A DNA stretch of 64,000 bases from Pseudomonas sp. dw_358 (GTDB taxonomy: Bacteria > Pseudomonadota > Gammaproteobacteria > Pseudomonadales > Pseudomonadaceae), in NCBI RefSeq assembly GCF_018449655.1, contig NZ_JAAVUX010000014.1, positions 93,872 to 157,871 of the forward strand. The letters are read 5' to 3'. The translations under genes and the position numbers were made by a program. The notes beneath the pieces are model-generated. The model worked only from the letters and a program-made list of their open reading frames with translations, did no database searches and had not been told where the DNA came from. This document shows, piece after piece, positions 1-8,479 of the stretch. Every line of letters begins with the position of its first letter. Position 1 is the stretch's first letter.

Positions 1-283
1 TGTAGTCGGCGTAGCGGGCCAGCAACCCGTGCAGCACTTGCAATTCGGCAGGGCCGGCGTTGCAGCCTTTGAGTTCGCCGGTGGCCGAGGAGTAGCTGAT
101 GTTCTTGCTGTCACCCAGCAGGCTGGACTGGGAAAGGGCCCGCTCCTGCTCGGTGAATACGAAAGGCAGATGCTCGAACGCCACCACGTCACCCGCTTCC
201 AGCGCCGCGATGACCCCGTCGCGTTCGTGCGCGTCGGCAGGCGCTTGCCAATCTTCACGGCCAAAGGCCAATACTTGTGTCAT
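1..283 (-). CDS. Kdo hydroxylase family protein (partial, C-terminus outside window)
   Basis: Only the first 94 residues are in the window; the gene runs off the left edge. The start is ATG at 281-283 with an AGGTGG ribosome site about five bases upstream. The visible N-terminus has the pattern of the Kdo 3-hydroxylase (KdoO) family: an acidic, helix-rich opening, then VVAFEHLPFVFTEQERAL, then KNISYSSATGELKGC. Family members are Fe(II)/2-oxoglutarate oxygenases that hydroxylate the Kdo sugar of the lipopolysaccharide inner core. The iron ligands lie in the missing part, so activity cannot be judged. The family call is from remembered sequence pattern and is moderately sure. Confidence 0.7.
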   Translation of the reverse strand, partial: MTQVLAFGREDWQAPADAHERDGVIAALEAGDVVAFEHLPFVFTEQERALSQSSLLGDSKNISYSSATGELKGCNAGPAELQVLHGLLARYADY

Positions 284-414
284 TTCAATCCACCTGTTTA
301 CTCGGCGCTGCCCGGCCCCCGCTCAAGGCAACCCTCTGATGTCTGTGACAAATGTAACAGAATGATTCTTGTGCAAGCGCGATTTTCAGAACTTTCATTG
401 ACCTGAAGGTCCGG

Positions 415-1050
415 TCAGGGCTTGCGCAGCAGGTAGATCCGCGCCATCGACCAGCACGCCAGGGTGTCCAGCCGCGCCTGGATCTTGAACCCGGCCTGAC
501 GGAACTCCACTTCGGCCTCGGCACGCACCTTGGCAGCGCCGGCCTGGTGACGGTGACGCCAAGGGCTGAGCGCCGGGTCGCTCCAAAGGGCAACGATCAC
601 CGTGTCGCGGCTGACCCGGTAGCACTCGCGCAACAAGGCCATACGCCGTTCGGGGTCGGTGATCTGCTGCAGGCTGTGCATGCAGAGAATGCTGTCCACC
701 GCGTTGTCGGACAGATCGATGGGGGCCAACGCCGTCTGCAGTGGCCGGATATGGTCCAGCACCGCCGAGCCATGGGCGGCCAGCGCGGTTTCCAGGGCGT
801 CGAGGGTGGTGTCGGCGGCGATCACCACGCGGTTGCTTTTGCCCGTCAGCAACGGCCAGAACCGGCCCGCTCCGCAGGGCAAGTCCAGTACCAGACCGGG
901 GTCACCCGCCAAGGCCAGGGCCTTGCGCGTCAGCTTGAACTGGCGCCGCTGCGTCCAGCTCGCAGCCCTGAGCGCCGCGGCTGATTCAGGCGCGGTGGCA
1001 AAGGCAGGCGGCAGTTTGAGCTGGGCTGGATTTCCCACGGCAGGCTCCAT
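415..1050 (-). CDS. class I SAM-dependent methyltransferase
   Basis: A 211-residue cytoplasmic protein with a Methyltransf_11-type Rossmann core. Motif I is VLDLPCGAGRFWPLL near residues 53-67. The acidic end of strand beta-2 is VVIAADTTLDALE near 74-86, and the post-motif region DNAVDSILCMHSLQQI is near 115-130. The acceptor substrate cannot be read from the sequence. It lies upstream of, and codirectional with, the Kdo-hydroxylase-like gene, with a 131-base gap, so a role in lipopolysaccharide core modification is possible but only inferred from position. No signal peptide or membrane segment is seen. Confidence 0.8.
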   Translation of the reverse strand: MEPAVGNPAQLKLPPAFATAPESAAALRAASWTQRRQFKLTRKALALAGDPGLVLDLPCGAGRFWPLLTGKSNRVVIAADTTLDALETALAAHGSAVLDHIRPLQTALAPIDLSDNAVDSILCMHSLQQITDPERRMALLRECYRVSRDTVIVALWSDPALSPWRHRHQAGAAKVRAEAEVEFRQAGFKIQARLDTLACWSMARIYLLRKP

Positions 1051-1140
1051 TGGGCATGGAGCGCACGGTAATCAGGGCGGGATCAAGGAGAAGTCGTTGA
1101 TCTGTGAAAAAAGTGTCGTGATGGTTACATGAGCGACAGG

Positions 1141-1176
1141 GCCGCGATGTCCCTGCCAGGACAGGCACATCGCGGC
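1141..1176. terminator. inverted repeat downstream of the RND operon, possible terminator
   Basis: GCCGCGATGT at 1141-1150 pairs perfectly with ACATCGCGGC at 1167-1176 across a 16-base spacer. It sits 20 bases past the stop codon of the leftward efflux operon and 91 bases upstream of the methyltransferase start. There is no T-run on either strand, so it is not a classical intrinsic terminator. It could be a 3' end stabiliser or a regulatory palindrome. Confidence 0.35.
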
Positions 1177-1195
1177 ATACCTCACGCCACAGACC

Positions 1196-4100
1196 TCAAA
1201 CCACCACCCCCACAGGTTCCTGCTTGCCCCGCAACCGCTCGAACCACAAGAACACCACCGGCGTCGTGTACAGCGTCAAGACCTGAGACACCGTCAACCC
1301 GCCGACGATGGCGATCCCCAGCGGCTGGCGCAGTTCGGAACCGGCGCCATGCCCGAAGGCCAGGGGAATGGCCCCCAGCAGCGCTGCCAGCGACGTCATC
1401 AGAATGGGCCGCAGCCGCAACACACAAGCCTCGCGCACCGCCTCGGCGGCCGTTTTGCCTTCGGCCTGCAAGGCCAGGGTGAAGTCGACAATCATGATCG
1501 CGTTCTTCTTGACGATACCGATCAGCAGAATGATGCCGATCATCCCCAGCACTGACAGGTCCTGCCCGCAGATGATCAAGGCCAGCAGCGCGCCAAAGCC
1601 GGCCGATGGCAGCGTGGAAATGATCGTCAACGGGTGAATCGCATTCTCGTAGAGCACGCCCAGCACGATGTACACCGTCAAGATCGCCGCCAGAATCAGC
1701 CACGGCTGGGATTTCAGCGAGTCCTGAAAGGCCTGGGCGGTGCCCTGGAAGCTGCCGGTGATGCTGTCCGGCAGGCCCACCGCCAGCGACGTCTGGTCGA
1801 TGGCGTTGACCGCATCGCTCAAGGCCATGCCGGGTGCCAGGTCGAAGGACAGCGTGATCGCCGGGAACACCCCCTGGTGGTTGATGACGATGGGCACCCG
1901 TTCTCGGTGGACACTGGCCAGCAGGTTGAGTGGCACCTGACCGCCGGCGGTGGAGCGCACATACAGGTGCTCCAGGGTGCTGGTGGAGGCCTGCCAGGCC
2001 GGATCCAGCTCCAGGATCACGTGGTTCTGGTCGATCTGGGTGAACAGGGTCGCGATTTGCCGCTGGCCGAAGGCGTCGTACAGCACGTCGTCGATGGCCT
2101 GGATGCTGACCCCCAGGCGCGCCGCCGTGGCGCGGTCGATGCGCAGAGTCGATTGCGGCGTGCCCTGCTGCTGGTCGCTGGTCACATGTTGCAATTGCGG
2201 CAAGGCCTTGAGCTTGTCCAGCAACACGCCGCTCCAGTGATCGAGTTCGGCGCTGTCCGGGTCCTGCAGGGTGTACTGGTACATGGTCTTGCTGAGCCGC
2301 CCGCCCACCTGAATGTCCTGGTTGGGTTGCAGGTAGAGCTGGATCCCGGACACCTTGTCCAGCGCCGGTTGCAGCCGCGCGATGACCTGGCTGGCACTGA
2401 CGTCGCGCTGGTCGAAGGGCTTGAGGGCGACCATCATCCGGGCCTGGTTGATGGTCGGGTTCGGCCCTACCCAGTAGTAGACGTTGCCCACTGCCGGGTC
2501 GGCGCTGACGACGGCAGCCAGTTGTGCGGTGCGCTCGTGCATGGCGATGGGCGAGGCATCCGGCCCCGACTCGGCGATGCCCTGGATCAGGCCATTGTCC
2601 TGCTTGGGGAAGAAGCCCTTGGGGATGTGCACGTACAGGGCACCGGTGGCGACCACCGTCAACACGGCCACCAACAAGGTCAGTCGCTGGTGACGCAAGA
2701 CCCAGCCCAGGCTGCTTTCATAGCCGTTGTGAATGGCCAGAAAACCCCGCTCGCAGGCCTTGGCGAAGCGCCCTTCCTCGGCATCGTCATGGGGCTTGAG
2801 CAGCCAGGCGCAGAGCATCGGGGTGACCGTCAAAGAGACCACGCAGGACATCAGAATGGCCACACTCACCGTCACCGCGAACTCGCGCATCAGGCGCCCG
2901 ACGATGCCGCTCATCAACAGCAGCGGCAGGAACACCGCGATCAGGGAAATGGTCATAGAGACGATGGTGAAGCCCACCTCCCGCAGGCCGTCCACTGCTG
3001 ATTGCAGACGGCCCTTGCCCATCTCCAGGTGACGCACGATGTTTTCCATGACCACGATGGCGTCGTCCACCACAAAGCCCACGGCGATGGCCAGCCCCAT
3101 GATCGACAGGTTGTCCAGGCTGTAACCCAGCAGGTACATCACCGCGAAGGTCGCCACCAGCGACAGTGGGATGGTCATGGCCGGGATCAGGGTCGCCACC
3201 GGCTTGCGCAGGAAGACGAAGATCACCCCGACCACCAGCACGATGGACACCAGCAAGGTGAACTGCACGTCGTTGATCGAGGCGCCGATGGTCTGGGTAC
3301 GGTCGCCCACCACCTGCACTTGCACGTCTCTGGGCAAGGTGGCCATCAGGTTGGGCAGCTGCGCTTCGATGTTGTGGGTCACGTCCAGTACGTTGAAGCC
3401 GGGCTGTTTGTGAATGTCGACGATGACCGTCGGCTGGCCGTTGAGGTCGGCTGACTGCTCGGTGTCTTCGGCGCTGGGGATGACCCGGGCCACGTCACCG
3501 AGCTTGATCGGCACGCCGCCGCGATAGGCGATGACCTGATCGCGGTAGGCCTGTGGATCGAGCATCTGGTCGGTGGCGCCGAGGGTGATCGAATGGGTCG
3601 GCCCGTCGAGAATGCCTTTGGGCTGATCCAGGGTGCTGACCCCGACCACGCTGCGCACGTCTTCCAGGGTCAGGCCACGGGAGGCCAGGGCATCGGGGTC
3701 GACCTGGATGCGTATGGCCGGTTTCTGCTCGCCGTGAAAGTCCACCAGGCCCACGCCGGCCACCTGGGCCAGGCGCTGGCCGATGTAGTTGTCGGCGAAG
3801 CGGTCCAGCTCCGGCAAGGTGCGCGTGGGCGAGGTCACCGCCAGCGACAGCACCGTGCCTTCGGCCGGGTTGACCTTGTGGAAGGTCGGCGCCGTGGTCA
3901 TGGTCTTGGGCAGGTTGGGCGTGGCCGTGGTGATGGCGGTCTGCACGTCGAGCGCGGCGCCGTCGATGTTGCGGTTGAGGTCGAACTGCAGAACGATGCT
4001 GGTCTTGCCCGCCGCGCTCGACGAAGTCATCGAGGTCACTTGCGGCACCGCGGCGAACGCCCGTTCCAGCGGCGTGGCCACGGAGCTGGCCATGGTGTCG

Positions 4101-4267
4101 GCACTGGCCCCGGAGAGGGTGGCGGTGACCTGAATGGTGGGGAAGTCCACGGTCGGCAAGGCCGCCACCGGCAGACGGACATAGGCCACGCAGCCCAGCA
4201 GCATCACGCCGATGGCCAGCAGGCCGAGGCCGACGCGGCGACTGATGAAACCGCTCAGGCCACTCAT
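1196..4267 (-). CDS. RND efflux pump inner-membrane transporter (HAE1/MdtC-like)
   Basis: A proton-driven resistance-nodulation-division permease of 1023 residues, the usual family length. TM1 is at about 12-30 and is followed by a large periplasmic loop. TM4 carries the proton-relay Asp pair in VGFVVDDAIVVMENIV (about residues 399-414). A second periplasmic loop follows. The TM10 Lys is in GIVKKNAIMIVDF near 935. The short N-terminal motif LPVAALPTVDFPTIQV resembles the MdtB/MdtC/MuxC branch, whose pumps export drugs, bile salts or siderophores. It overlaps its adaptor gene by four bases (ATGA) and is the last gene of a regulator-channel-adaptor-pump order. Substrate is not predictable. Confidence 0.95.
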   Translation of the reverse strand: MSGLSGFISRRVGLGLLAIGVMLLGCVAYVRLPVAALPTVDFPTIQVTATLSGASADTMASSVATPLERAFAAVPQVTSMTSSSAAGKTSIVLQFDLNRNIDGAALDVQTAITTATPNLPKTMTTAPTFHKVNPAEGTVLSLAVTSPTRTLPELDRFADNYIGQRLAQVAGVGLVDFHGEQKPAIRIQVDPDALASRGLTLEDVRSVVGVSTLDQPKGILDGPTHSITLGATDQMLDPQAYRDQVIAYRGGVPIKLGDVARVIPSAEDTEQSADLNGQPTVIVDIHKQPGFNVLDVTHNIEAQLPNLMATLPRDVQVQVVGDRTQTIGASINDVQFTLLVSIVLVVGVIFVFLRKPVATLIPAMTIPLSLVATFAVMYLLGYSLDNLSIMGLAIAVGFVVDDAIVVMENIVRHLEMGKGRLQSAVDGLREVGFTIVSMTISLIAVFLPLLLMSGIVGRLMREFAVTVSVAILMSCVVSLTVTPMLCAWLLKPHDDAEEGRFAKACERGFLAIHNGYESSLGWVLRHQRLTLLVAVLTVVATGALYVHIPKGFFPKQDNGLIQGIAESGPDASPIAMHERTAQLAAVVSADPAVGNVYYWVGPNPTINQARMMVALKPFDQRDVSASQVIARLQPALDKVSGIQLYLQPNQDIQVGGRLSKTMYQYTLQDPDSAELDHWSGVLLDKLKALPQLQHVTSDQQQGTPQSTLRIDRATAARLGVSIQAIDDVLYDAFGQRQIATLFTQIDQNHVILELDPAWQASTSTLEHLYVRSTAGGQVPLNLLASVHRERVPIVINHQGVFPAITLSFDLAPGMALSDAVNAIDQTSLAVGLPDSITGSFQGTAQAFQDSLKSQPWLILAAILTVYIVLGVLYENAIHPLTIISTLPSAGFGALLALIICGQDLSVLGMIGIILLIGIVKKNAIMIVDFTLALQAEGKTAAEAVREACVLRLRPILMTSLAALLGAIPLAFGHGAGSELRQPLGIAIVGGLTVSQVLTLYTTPVVFLWFERLRGKQEPVGVVV

Positions 4268-5448
4268 GGTGTCACCTCGGGGGCGCTGTCGTTGGCCACG
4301 GTCTGGTCAGTCTTGATCGGCACCACTTTCACCCCCGGGGCGATGCGTGACTGGCCTTGCACCACCACGGTTTCACCGGGTTGCAGGCCTTTGCGGATCC
4401 ACTGCTTGCCCTCCACTACGCTGCCGGCGTCCACCCCTCGCGGCTCCACCCGCTGGTCGCTGCCCACCACGTAGACGAAATTGCCCTGACGGCCCAGTTG
4501 CACGGCGTTGGCCGGCACCACGGTCACGCCCGGGTGGGTATTGACCAGCAGCCGCGCGCTGACCAGCTCGCCCGGCCACAGTTGGCTCTTGCCGTTGTCG
4601 AACTGCGCCTTGAGCTGGATCTGGCCGCTGGCGGCCACGACCTGGCTGTCGATGAAGCTCAGGTGGCCACGGGCAATTTCCTTCTGGCCGTCGCGGGTCA
4701 TGGCCACCACTTGCAGGGCGCCCTTGGCGTTTTCTTCGAGGATCTCCGGCAGCGAGTCCTGGCTCACGGCGAAGGCCACGGTGATCGGGTCCATCTGGGT
4801 GATGGTCACCAGCCCGGTGGCTTCGGCGCCGTGAACGATGGAGCCGACGTCGATCAGGCGCTGGCCGGTGCGCCCGGTCAGCGGTGCCTTGACCTGGGTG
4901 AACTCCAGTTGCAGCCGGGCGTTGTCCAGCGCCGCCTGATCGGCCTGCACCGTGGCCTGCTGCGCCGCCAGCTGGGCCTTGAAGTTGTCGACGTCCTGGG
5001 TCGGCCCGGCCTTGGCCTCGGCCAGCTTGGTAGCGCGGTCCAGGTTGGTGCGCAGGTTGACCTGCTGGGCCTGGTCCCTGGCCATCATCGCCTGGGCCTG
5101 TGCCACCTGGGCCTGATAGACCCGCGGGTCAACCTGGGCCAACTGGCTGCCGGCCGTGACCATCTGGCCTTCGGTGAACATGACTTTCTGCAGCTCGCCG
5201 TCCACCCGCACGCGCACGTTGACCGTGTTCAGGGCCTGGACATTGCCGATGGCGCTGAGCCAGATCGGCAGGTCCTGACGGCTGGCCTGTTGCAGTTGCA
5301 CCGGCACGGCCGCGTCGACGGGGGCCGCCGGCGCAGCGTGGGCCGGAACAATCCAGCCGGCATGGTTGGCGGCCAGGCCGCCGGCGACTGCCACGGCGAG
5401 CAATGCCACCAGTGGCCAGCGCAGTTTTTTACGAGAAGTCGCGATCAT
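4264..5448 (-). CDS. RND efflux periplasmic adaptor (MdtA/HlyD-like membrane fusion protein)
   Basis: A 394-residue membrane fusion protein that would bridge the inner-membrane pump and the outer-membrane channel. An N-terminal membrane segment (about residues 11-27) is followed by a first beta-barrel/lipoyl half (NVRVRVDGELQKVMFTEGQMV, shown here in part only as VDGELQKVMFTEGQMV), a helical hairpin rich in Ala and Gln (about 110-180), the second lipoyl half with VKAPLTGRTGQRLIDVGSIV, and C-terminal barrel domains. The start overlaps the end of the channel gene and the stop overlaps the pump start, each by four bases, so translation is coupled. Standard family length; no defects seen. Confidence 0.94.
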   Translation of the reverse strand: MIATSRKKLRWPLVALLAVAVAGGLAANHAGWIVPAHAAPAAPVDAAVPVQLQQASRQDLPIWLSAIGNVQALNTVNVRVRVDGELQKVMFTEGQMVTAGSQLAQVDPRVYQAQVAQAQAMMARDQAQQVNLRTNLDRATKLAEAKAGPTQDVDNFKAQLAAQQATVQADQAALDNARLQLEFTQVKAPLTGRTGQRLIDVGSIVHGAEATGLVTITQMDPITVAFAVSQDSLPEILEENAKGALQVVAMTRDGQKEIARGHLSFIDSQVVAASGQIQLKAQFDNGKSQLWPGELVSARLLVNTHPGVTVVPANAVQLGRQGNFVYVVGSDQRVEPRGVDAGSVVEGKQWIRKGLQPGETVVVQGQSRIAPGVKVVPIKTDQTVANDSAPEVTP

Positions 5449-6851
5449 GGTTGGCGAGCCTTGGTGCTGGATGCTTCAGAAAGGTTGGCGGCGATGGTTG
5501 TGGGGGTGAAATCCCCGCCCAGGGCGCGAAACAGGCTCACGGCCGCTTGCAGATGTTGCAGGCGCACCTGCAACAGGCTGTCTTCGGCCTGGTATTGGGT
5601 GCGCTCGACGATCAGCAAGGTCTGAAAGTCGGTGGAACCGAGCCGGTAGCGCACTTGAGCCAGGCGCGCCGCCTCCCGCGCCGAGGCCACGGCGGCCTGG
5701 CTGATGGTGAAGTTCTGGCTCAGTTCGCGGGTGGCGCTGATTTGGGTTTCGACGTCTTGCAGGGCTTCGATCACCGACTCGCGGTAGGTGGCCGTCAGTT
5801 CTGCCACATGGGCGCGGTCAAAATGCAATTGGCCGGTCAGCTGCCCCCCGGCAAACACCGGCTGGGTCAGCGTGCCGATGGCGCTCCAGAGCTGCCCCTG
5901 GCCGCCGGCGAGGGTGTCGAAACCGCCCAACAGGTCGATGGACAGATTGGGCAGAAAAGCTGCCCGTGCCACGCCGACGTCGAAGTTGGCCGATTGCAGG
6001 CGCGCCTCGGCGGCCTGGATGTCCGGACGCTGGCGCAACAGCCCCACCGGCAGCCCGGCGCTGGGTTCGGGGACCTGCAGGTCGCCCAGGCCGGTGTCAT
6101 GCAGGTGGAAGGTCTGCGGCGCCGCGCCCACCAGCACGGCCAGTTGATACAGCGCCAGGTCGCGCTGCTGACGCAAAGGCGGCATGGCCGCCTGGAAGGT
6201 CTGGGTTGCGTTGCGCTGCTGCTCGACTTCCAGGTTCGACACCGCGCCCTGGCTGGCCTGGACTTTGACCAGGTCGAGCACCTGAGCGGCGTCGTTGGCG
6301 ATGGACTGGGCCAGGTTCAGGCGGTCTTGCAGGGACAGCACCTGAAAGTAGGTGGTGGCGATGTTGGCACCCAACGTCATGCGCAGGGTCTGGGCATCGA
6401 ACTGGCTGGCCACCGCCAGCGCATCGGCCGACTGCGCTGCCGCGCGCTGCTTGCCCCAGAAATCCACCTCGTAGGTGGCTTCACCGTACACGCTGCGCTT
6501 GGGTGTGATGCCGTAGTTGTTCTCGCGCTGGAAATTACCGCCCAGCGACAGCTGCGGAAACTGGGTGGCCCCCAGCACCTGCGCCGAGGACCGGGCTTCG
6601 TCGATGCGACGGGCGGCGGCCTTGAGGGTGAAGTTCTCGCTCAAGCCCCGATGTTCCAGGGCGTCGAGTTCGGCGTCATTGAACGCGGTCCACCAGGCAC
6701 CGCCCGCAGCAGCAGCGGTGTTCGTGGTACCGGTCCAAGGGGCCGCCACCGGGGTGCTCGGCTGCCGCCAGGCAGGCACCAGCGAACAGCCACCCAAGGT
6801 CAGGGCAATGGCCAGCGCCAGGGCGCGAAAAGGTGAGTTGACGGCGTGCAT
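5445..6851 (-). CDS. outer-membrane efflux lipoprotein (OprM/NodT family)
   Basis: A 468-residue TolC-superfamily channel. I start it at ATG 6851, which has GGAG upstream and gives a clean lipoprotein signal ending in LTLGGC; an upstream in-frame ATG at 6938 would add 29 residues and bury the signal. Two outer-membrane-efflux repeats are visible, each with long helices: the first includes GLSENFTLKAAARRIDEARS and the second QRPDIQAAEARLQSANFDVG. It should form the outer duct for the adaptor and pump encoded downstream, with which it overlaps by four bases. The preceding gene in the same direction is an OmpR-type regulator, 117 bases upstream. Confidence 0.93.
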   Translation of the reverse strand: MHAVNSPFRALALAIALTLGGCSLVPAWRQPSTPVAAPWTGTTNTAAAAGGAWWTAFNDAELDALEHRGLSENFTLKAAARRIDEARSSAQVLGATQFPQLSLGGNFQRENNYGITPKRSVYGEATYEVDFWGKQRAAAQSADALAVASQFDAQTLRMTLGANIATTYFQVLSLQDRLNLAQSIANDAAQVLDLVKVQASQGAVSNLEVEQQRNATQTFQAAMPPLRQQRDLALYQLAVLVGAAPQTFHLHDTGLGDLQVPEPSAGLPVGLLRQRPDIQAAEARLQSANFDVGVARAAFLPNLSIDLLGGFDTLAGGQGQLWSAIGTLTQPVFAGGQLTGQLHFDRAHVAELTATYRESVIEALQDVETQISATRELSQNFTISQAAVASAREAARLAQVRYRLGSTDFQTLLIVERTQYQAEDSLLQVRLQHLQAAVSLFRALGGDFTPTTIAANLSEASSTKARQP

Positions 6852-6968
6852 CCAGGCTTCTCCGAAGCGTGCCGGTAAGCCGTGGAGGGCATTTTGTTCC
6901 ACAACTGGCACGAATGGCCTGAAGATAGCCACTGGCAACTACCGCAGCGTTCGTCCACACATAAACAT

Positions 6969-7652
6969 TTATTTATCTGCGAGGCTGTACCCGGCGCCGG
7001 CCACGGTGCGGATCAACGACCCCTCGAACCCCTCATCCAGCTTGCGCCGCAAGCGGTGGATATGTTTATCGATGACGTTGTCATTGGGGTCGAAATCGTA
7101 GTCCCAGGCGCTGTCGAGCAACATGTCCCGGGTCACCACCTCGCCACTGTGGCGCATGAGTTTTTCCAACAGCAATGCCTCGCGGTGCTGCAGGCTGATG
7201 GTGCGGCCCTGACGGGTAACCACCCGGGTGGCCGGGTCCAAGGCCAGGGAGCCGACCTTGAGGGTGCGAGAATCCTTGCCGGGGGCACTCTGCTGGCTGC
7301 TGCGGATCAACGCATCGATCCGCGCCAGCACTTCGGCGAAGGCATAAGGCTTGGCCAGGTAATCGTCACAGCCGGCGCGCAGGCCTTGCACCCGCTGTTC
7401 GGTAGAGGCCTGGGCGCTGAGCATCAACACCGGCAGGCGGCTGCCGACGGCCCGCAGGCGTGTCACCAGCTCCACGCCGTCGAACCCCGGCAGGCGCCGA
7501 TCGACCACCAGCACGTCATGGATGGCCTCCCGGGCCAGGGCCAGGCCGTCGGGGCCAGTGTTGGCCACGTCGACCACATGGCCGCTTTCGCTCAGACCTC
7601 GCAACAGATAAGCAGCCGTCTGGGCATCGTCTTCCACCACCAGGATGCGCAC
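6969..7652 (-). CDS. OmpR/PhoB-family response regulator, upstream of the RND operon
   Basis: A 227-residue DNA-binding response regulator. The receiver domain (1-120) has the acidic pair VEDD, the phospho-acceptor Asp in VVDRRLPGFDG (about residue 51), and the conserved Lys in DDYLAKPYAF. The C-terminal winged helix (about 128-225) ends RTVAGAGYSLA. The start is GTG at 7650-7652, with GGAG eight bases upstream. No kinase follows it: the next genes in this direction are the RND channel, adaptor and pump. A second regulator with a kinase is divergent, 134 bases away, so the two regulators may share that kinase. Probable control of the efflux operon is inferred from position. Confidence 0.9.
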   Translation of the reverse strand: MRILVVEDDAQTAAYLLRGLSESGHVVDVANTGPDGLALAREAIHDVLVVDRRLPGFDGVELVTRLRAVGSRLPVLMLSAQASTEQRVQGLRAGCDDYLAKPYAFAEVLARIDALIRSSQQSAPGKDSRTLKVGSLALDPATRVVTRQGRTISLQHREALLLEKLMRHSGEVVTRDMLLDSAWDYDFDPNDNVIDKHIHRLRRKLDEGFEGSLIRTVAGAGYSLADK

Positions 7653-7676
7653 GCGGTTATCTCCGAAATCAATTTA

Positions 7677-7690
7677 TAAACTTTAGTTTA
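7677..7690. promoter_or_regulatory. AT-rich palindrome between divergent response-regulator genes
   Basis: TAAACTTTAGTTTA reads as TAAACT-TT-AGTTTA, a 6-2-6 inverted repeat in the 134-base gap between the two divergent regulator genes. It is strikingly AT-rich for this GC-rich DNA. It is well placed to be an operator or part of the promoter for the leftward regulator-efflux operon. Which protein binds it is unknown. Confidence 0.4.
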
Positions 7691-7786
7691 GGTGGCGGCG
7701 ACATTGGCGCTCGACACAACTTGGCACACTATGCATCAGCTCAATCACTTGATGGTTTCTTTTATCCCACTTTCCGGCCTGCCCAC

Positions 7787-8479
7787 ATGACCCACGTTCT
7801 GGTCGTCGAGGACGACGCTTCCACTGCTCGCGAAATCGCCGCGGCCCTGCAAGATCACGGTTTTTCCGTCGATTGCGTCGATAACGGCCGCGACGGACTG
7901 GTACGGGCCGTGAGCGAAAGCTTCGACGCCATCGTGCTCGACCGCATGCTGCCCGGCGCCGTCGATGGCCTGGGCATGCTCACGGCCCTGCGCGCGACCG
8001 GTATCGCTACGCCGGTGCTGATTCTCAGCGCCCTCAGCGCGCTGGATGAACGGGTCCGTGGCCTGCGTGCCGGCGGTGACGACTACCTGACCAAGCCCTT
8101 CGAGTTCATCGAACTGACCGCCCGCCTGGACGCCCTGATTCGCCGCCGCAGCCCGCTGGGGGGCGACACCCGGGAAAACCAGCTGCGGGTCGGCAAACTG
8201 GAAATCGACCTGCTGCGCCGCACCGTGCGCCGGGGCGAGCGCGAGATCGAGCTGGTGCCCCGCGAATACGCCCTGCTCGAACACCTGATGCGCCACGCCG
8301 GCCAGGTGGTAACCCGCACCATGCTGTTCGAGGCGGTGTGGAATTACAGTTACGACGAACGCACCAACGTCATCGAAGTGCACATCGGCCGGCTGCGGCG
8401 CAAGGTCGATGGCGAGGATGAATCACCCATGATCCAGACTGTACGGGGAGCCGGCTATGTCCTCCGTGCACCTGAGTGA
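7787..8479 (+). CDS. OmpR/PhoB-family response regulator (paired with downstream kinase)
   Basis: A 230-residue response regulator. The receiver domain has VEDD at 6-9, phospho-acceptor Asp in VLDRMLPGAVDG (about residue 51), and Lys in DDYLTKPFEFIEL. The winged-helix domain ends QTVRGAGYVLR. I use ATG 7787, where the receiver begins MTHVLVVEDD; upstream in-frame codons give only low-complexity sequence. The stop overlaps the sensor kinase start by 23 bases, so the two are translated together. It resembles the divergent regulator in architecture, suggesting an old duplication of the regulator alone. Confidence 0.93.
   Translation: MTHVLVVEDDASTAREIAAALQDHGFSVDCVDNGRDGLVRAVSESFDAIVLDRMLPGAVDGLGMLTALRATGIATPVLILSALSALDERVRGLRAGGDDYLTKPFEFIELTARLDALIRRRSPLGGDTRENQLRVGKLEIDLLRRTVRRGEREIELVPREYALLEHLMRHAGQVVTRTMLFEAVWNYSYDERTNVIEVHIGRLRRKVDGEDESPMIQTVRGAGYVLRAPE

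Noticed and set aside
3593..4474. Forward frame opposite the RND pump and adaptor
   Set aside because: Shadow frame; the minus strand holds the conserved pump and adaptor.
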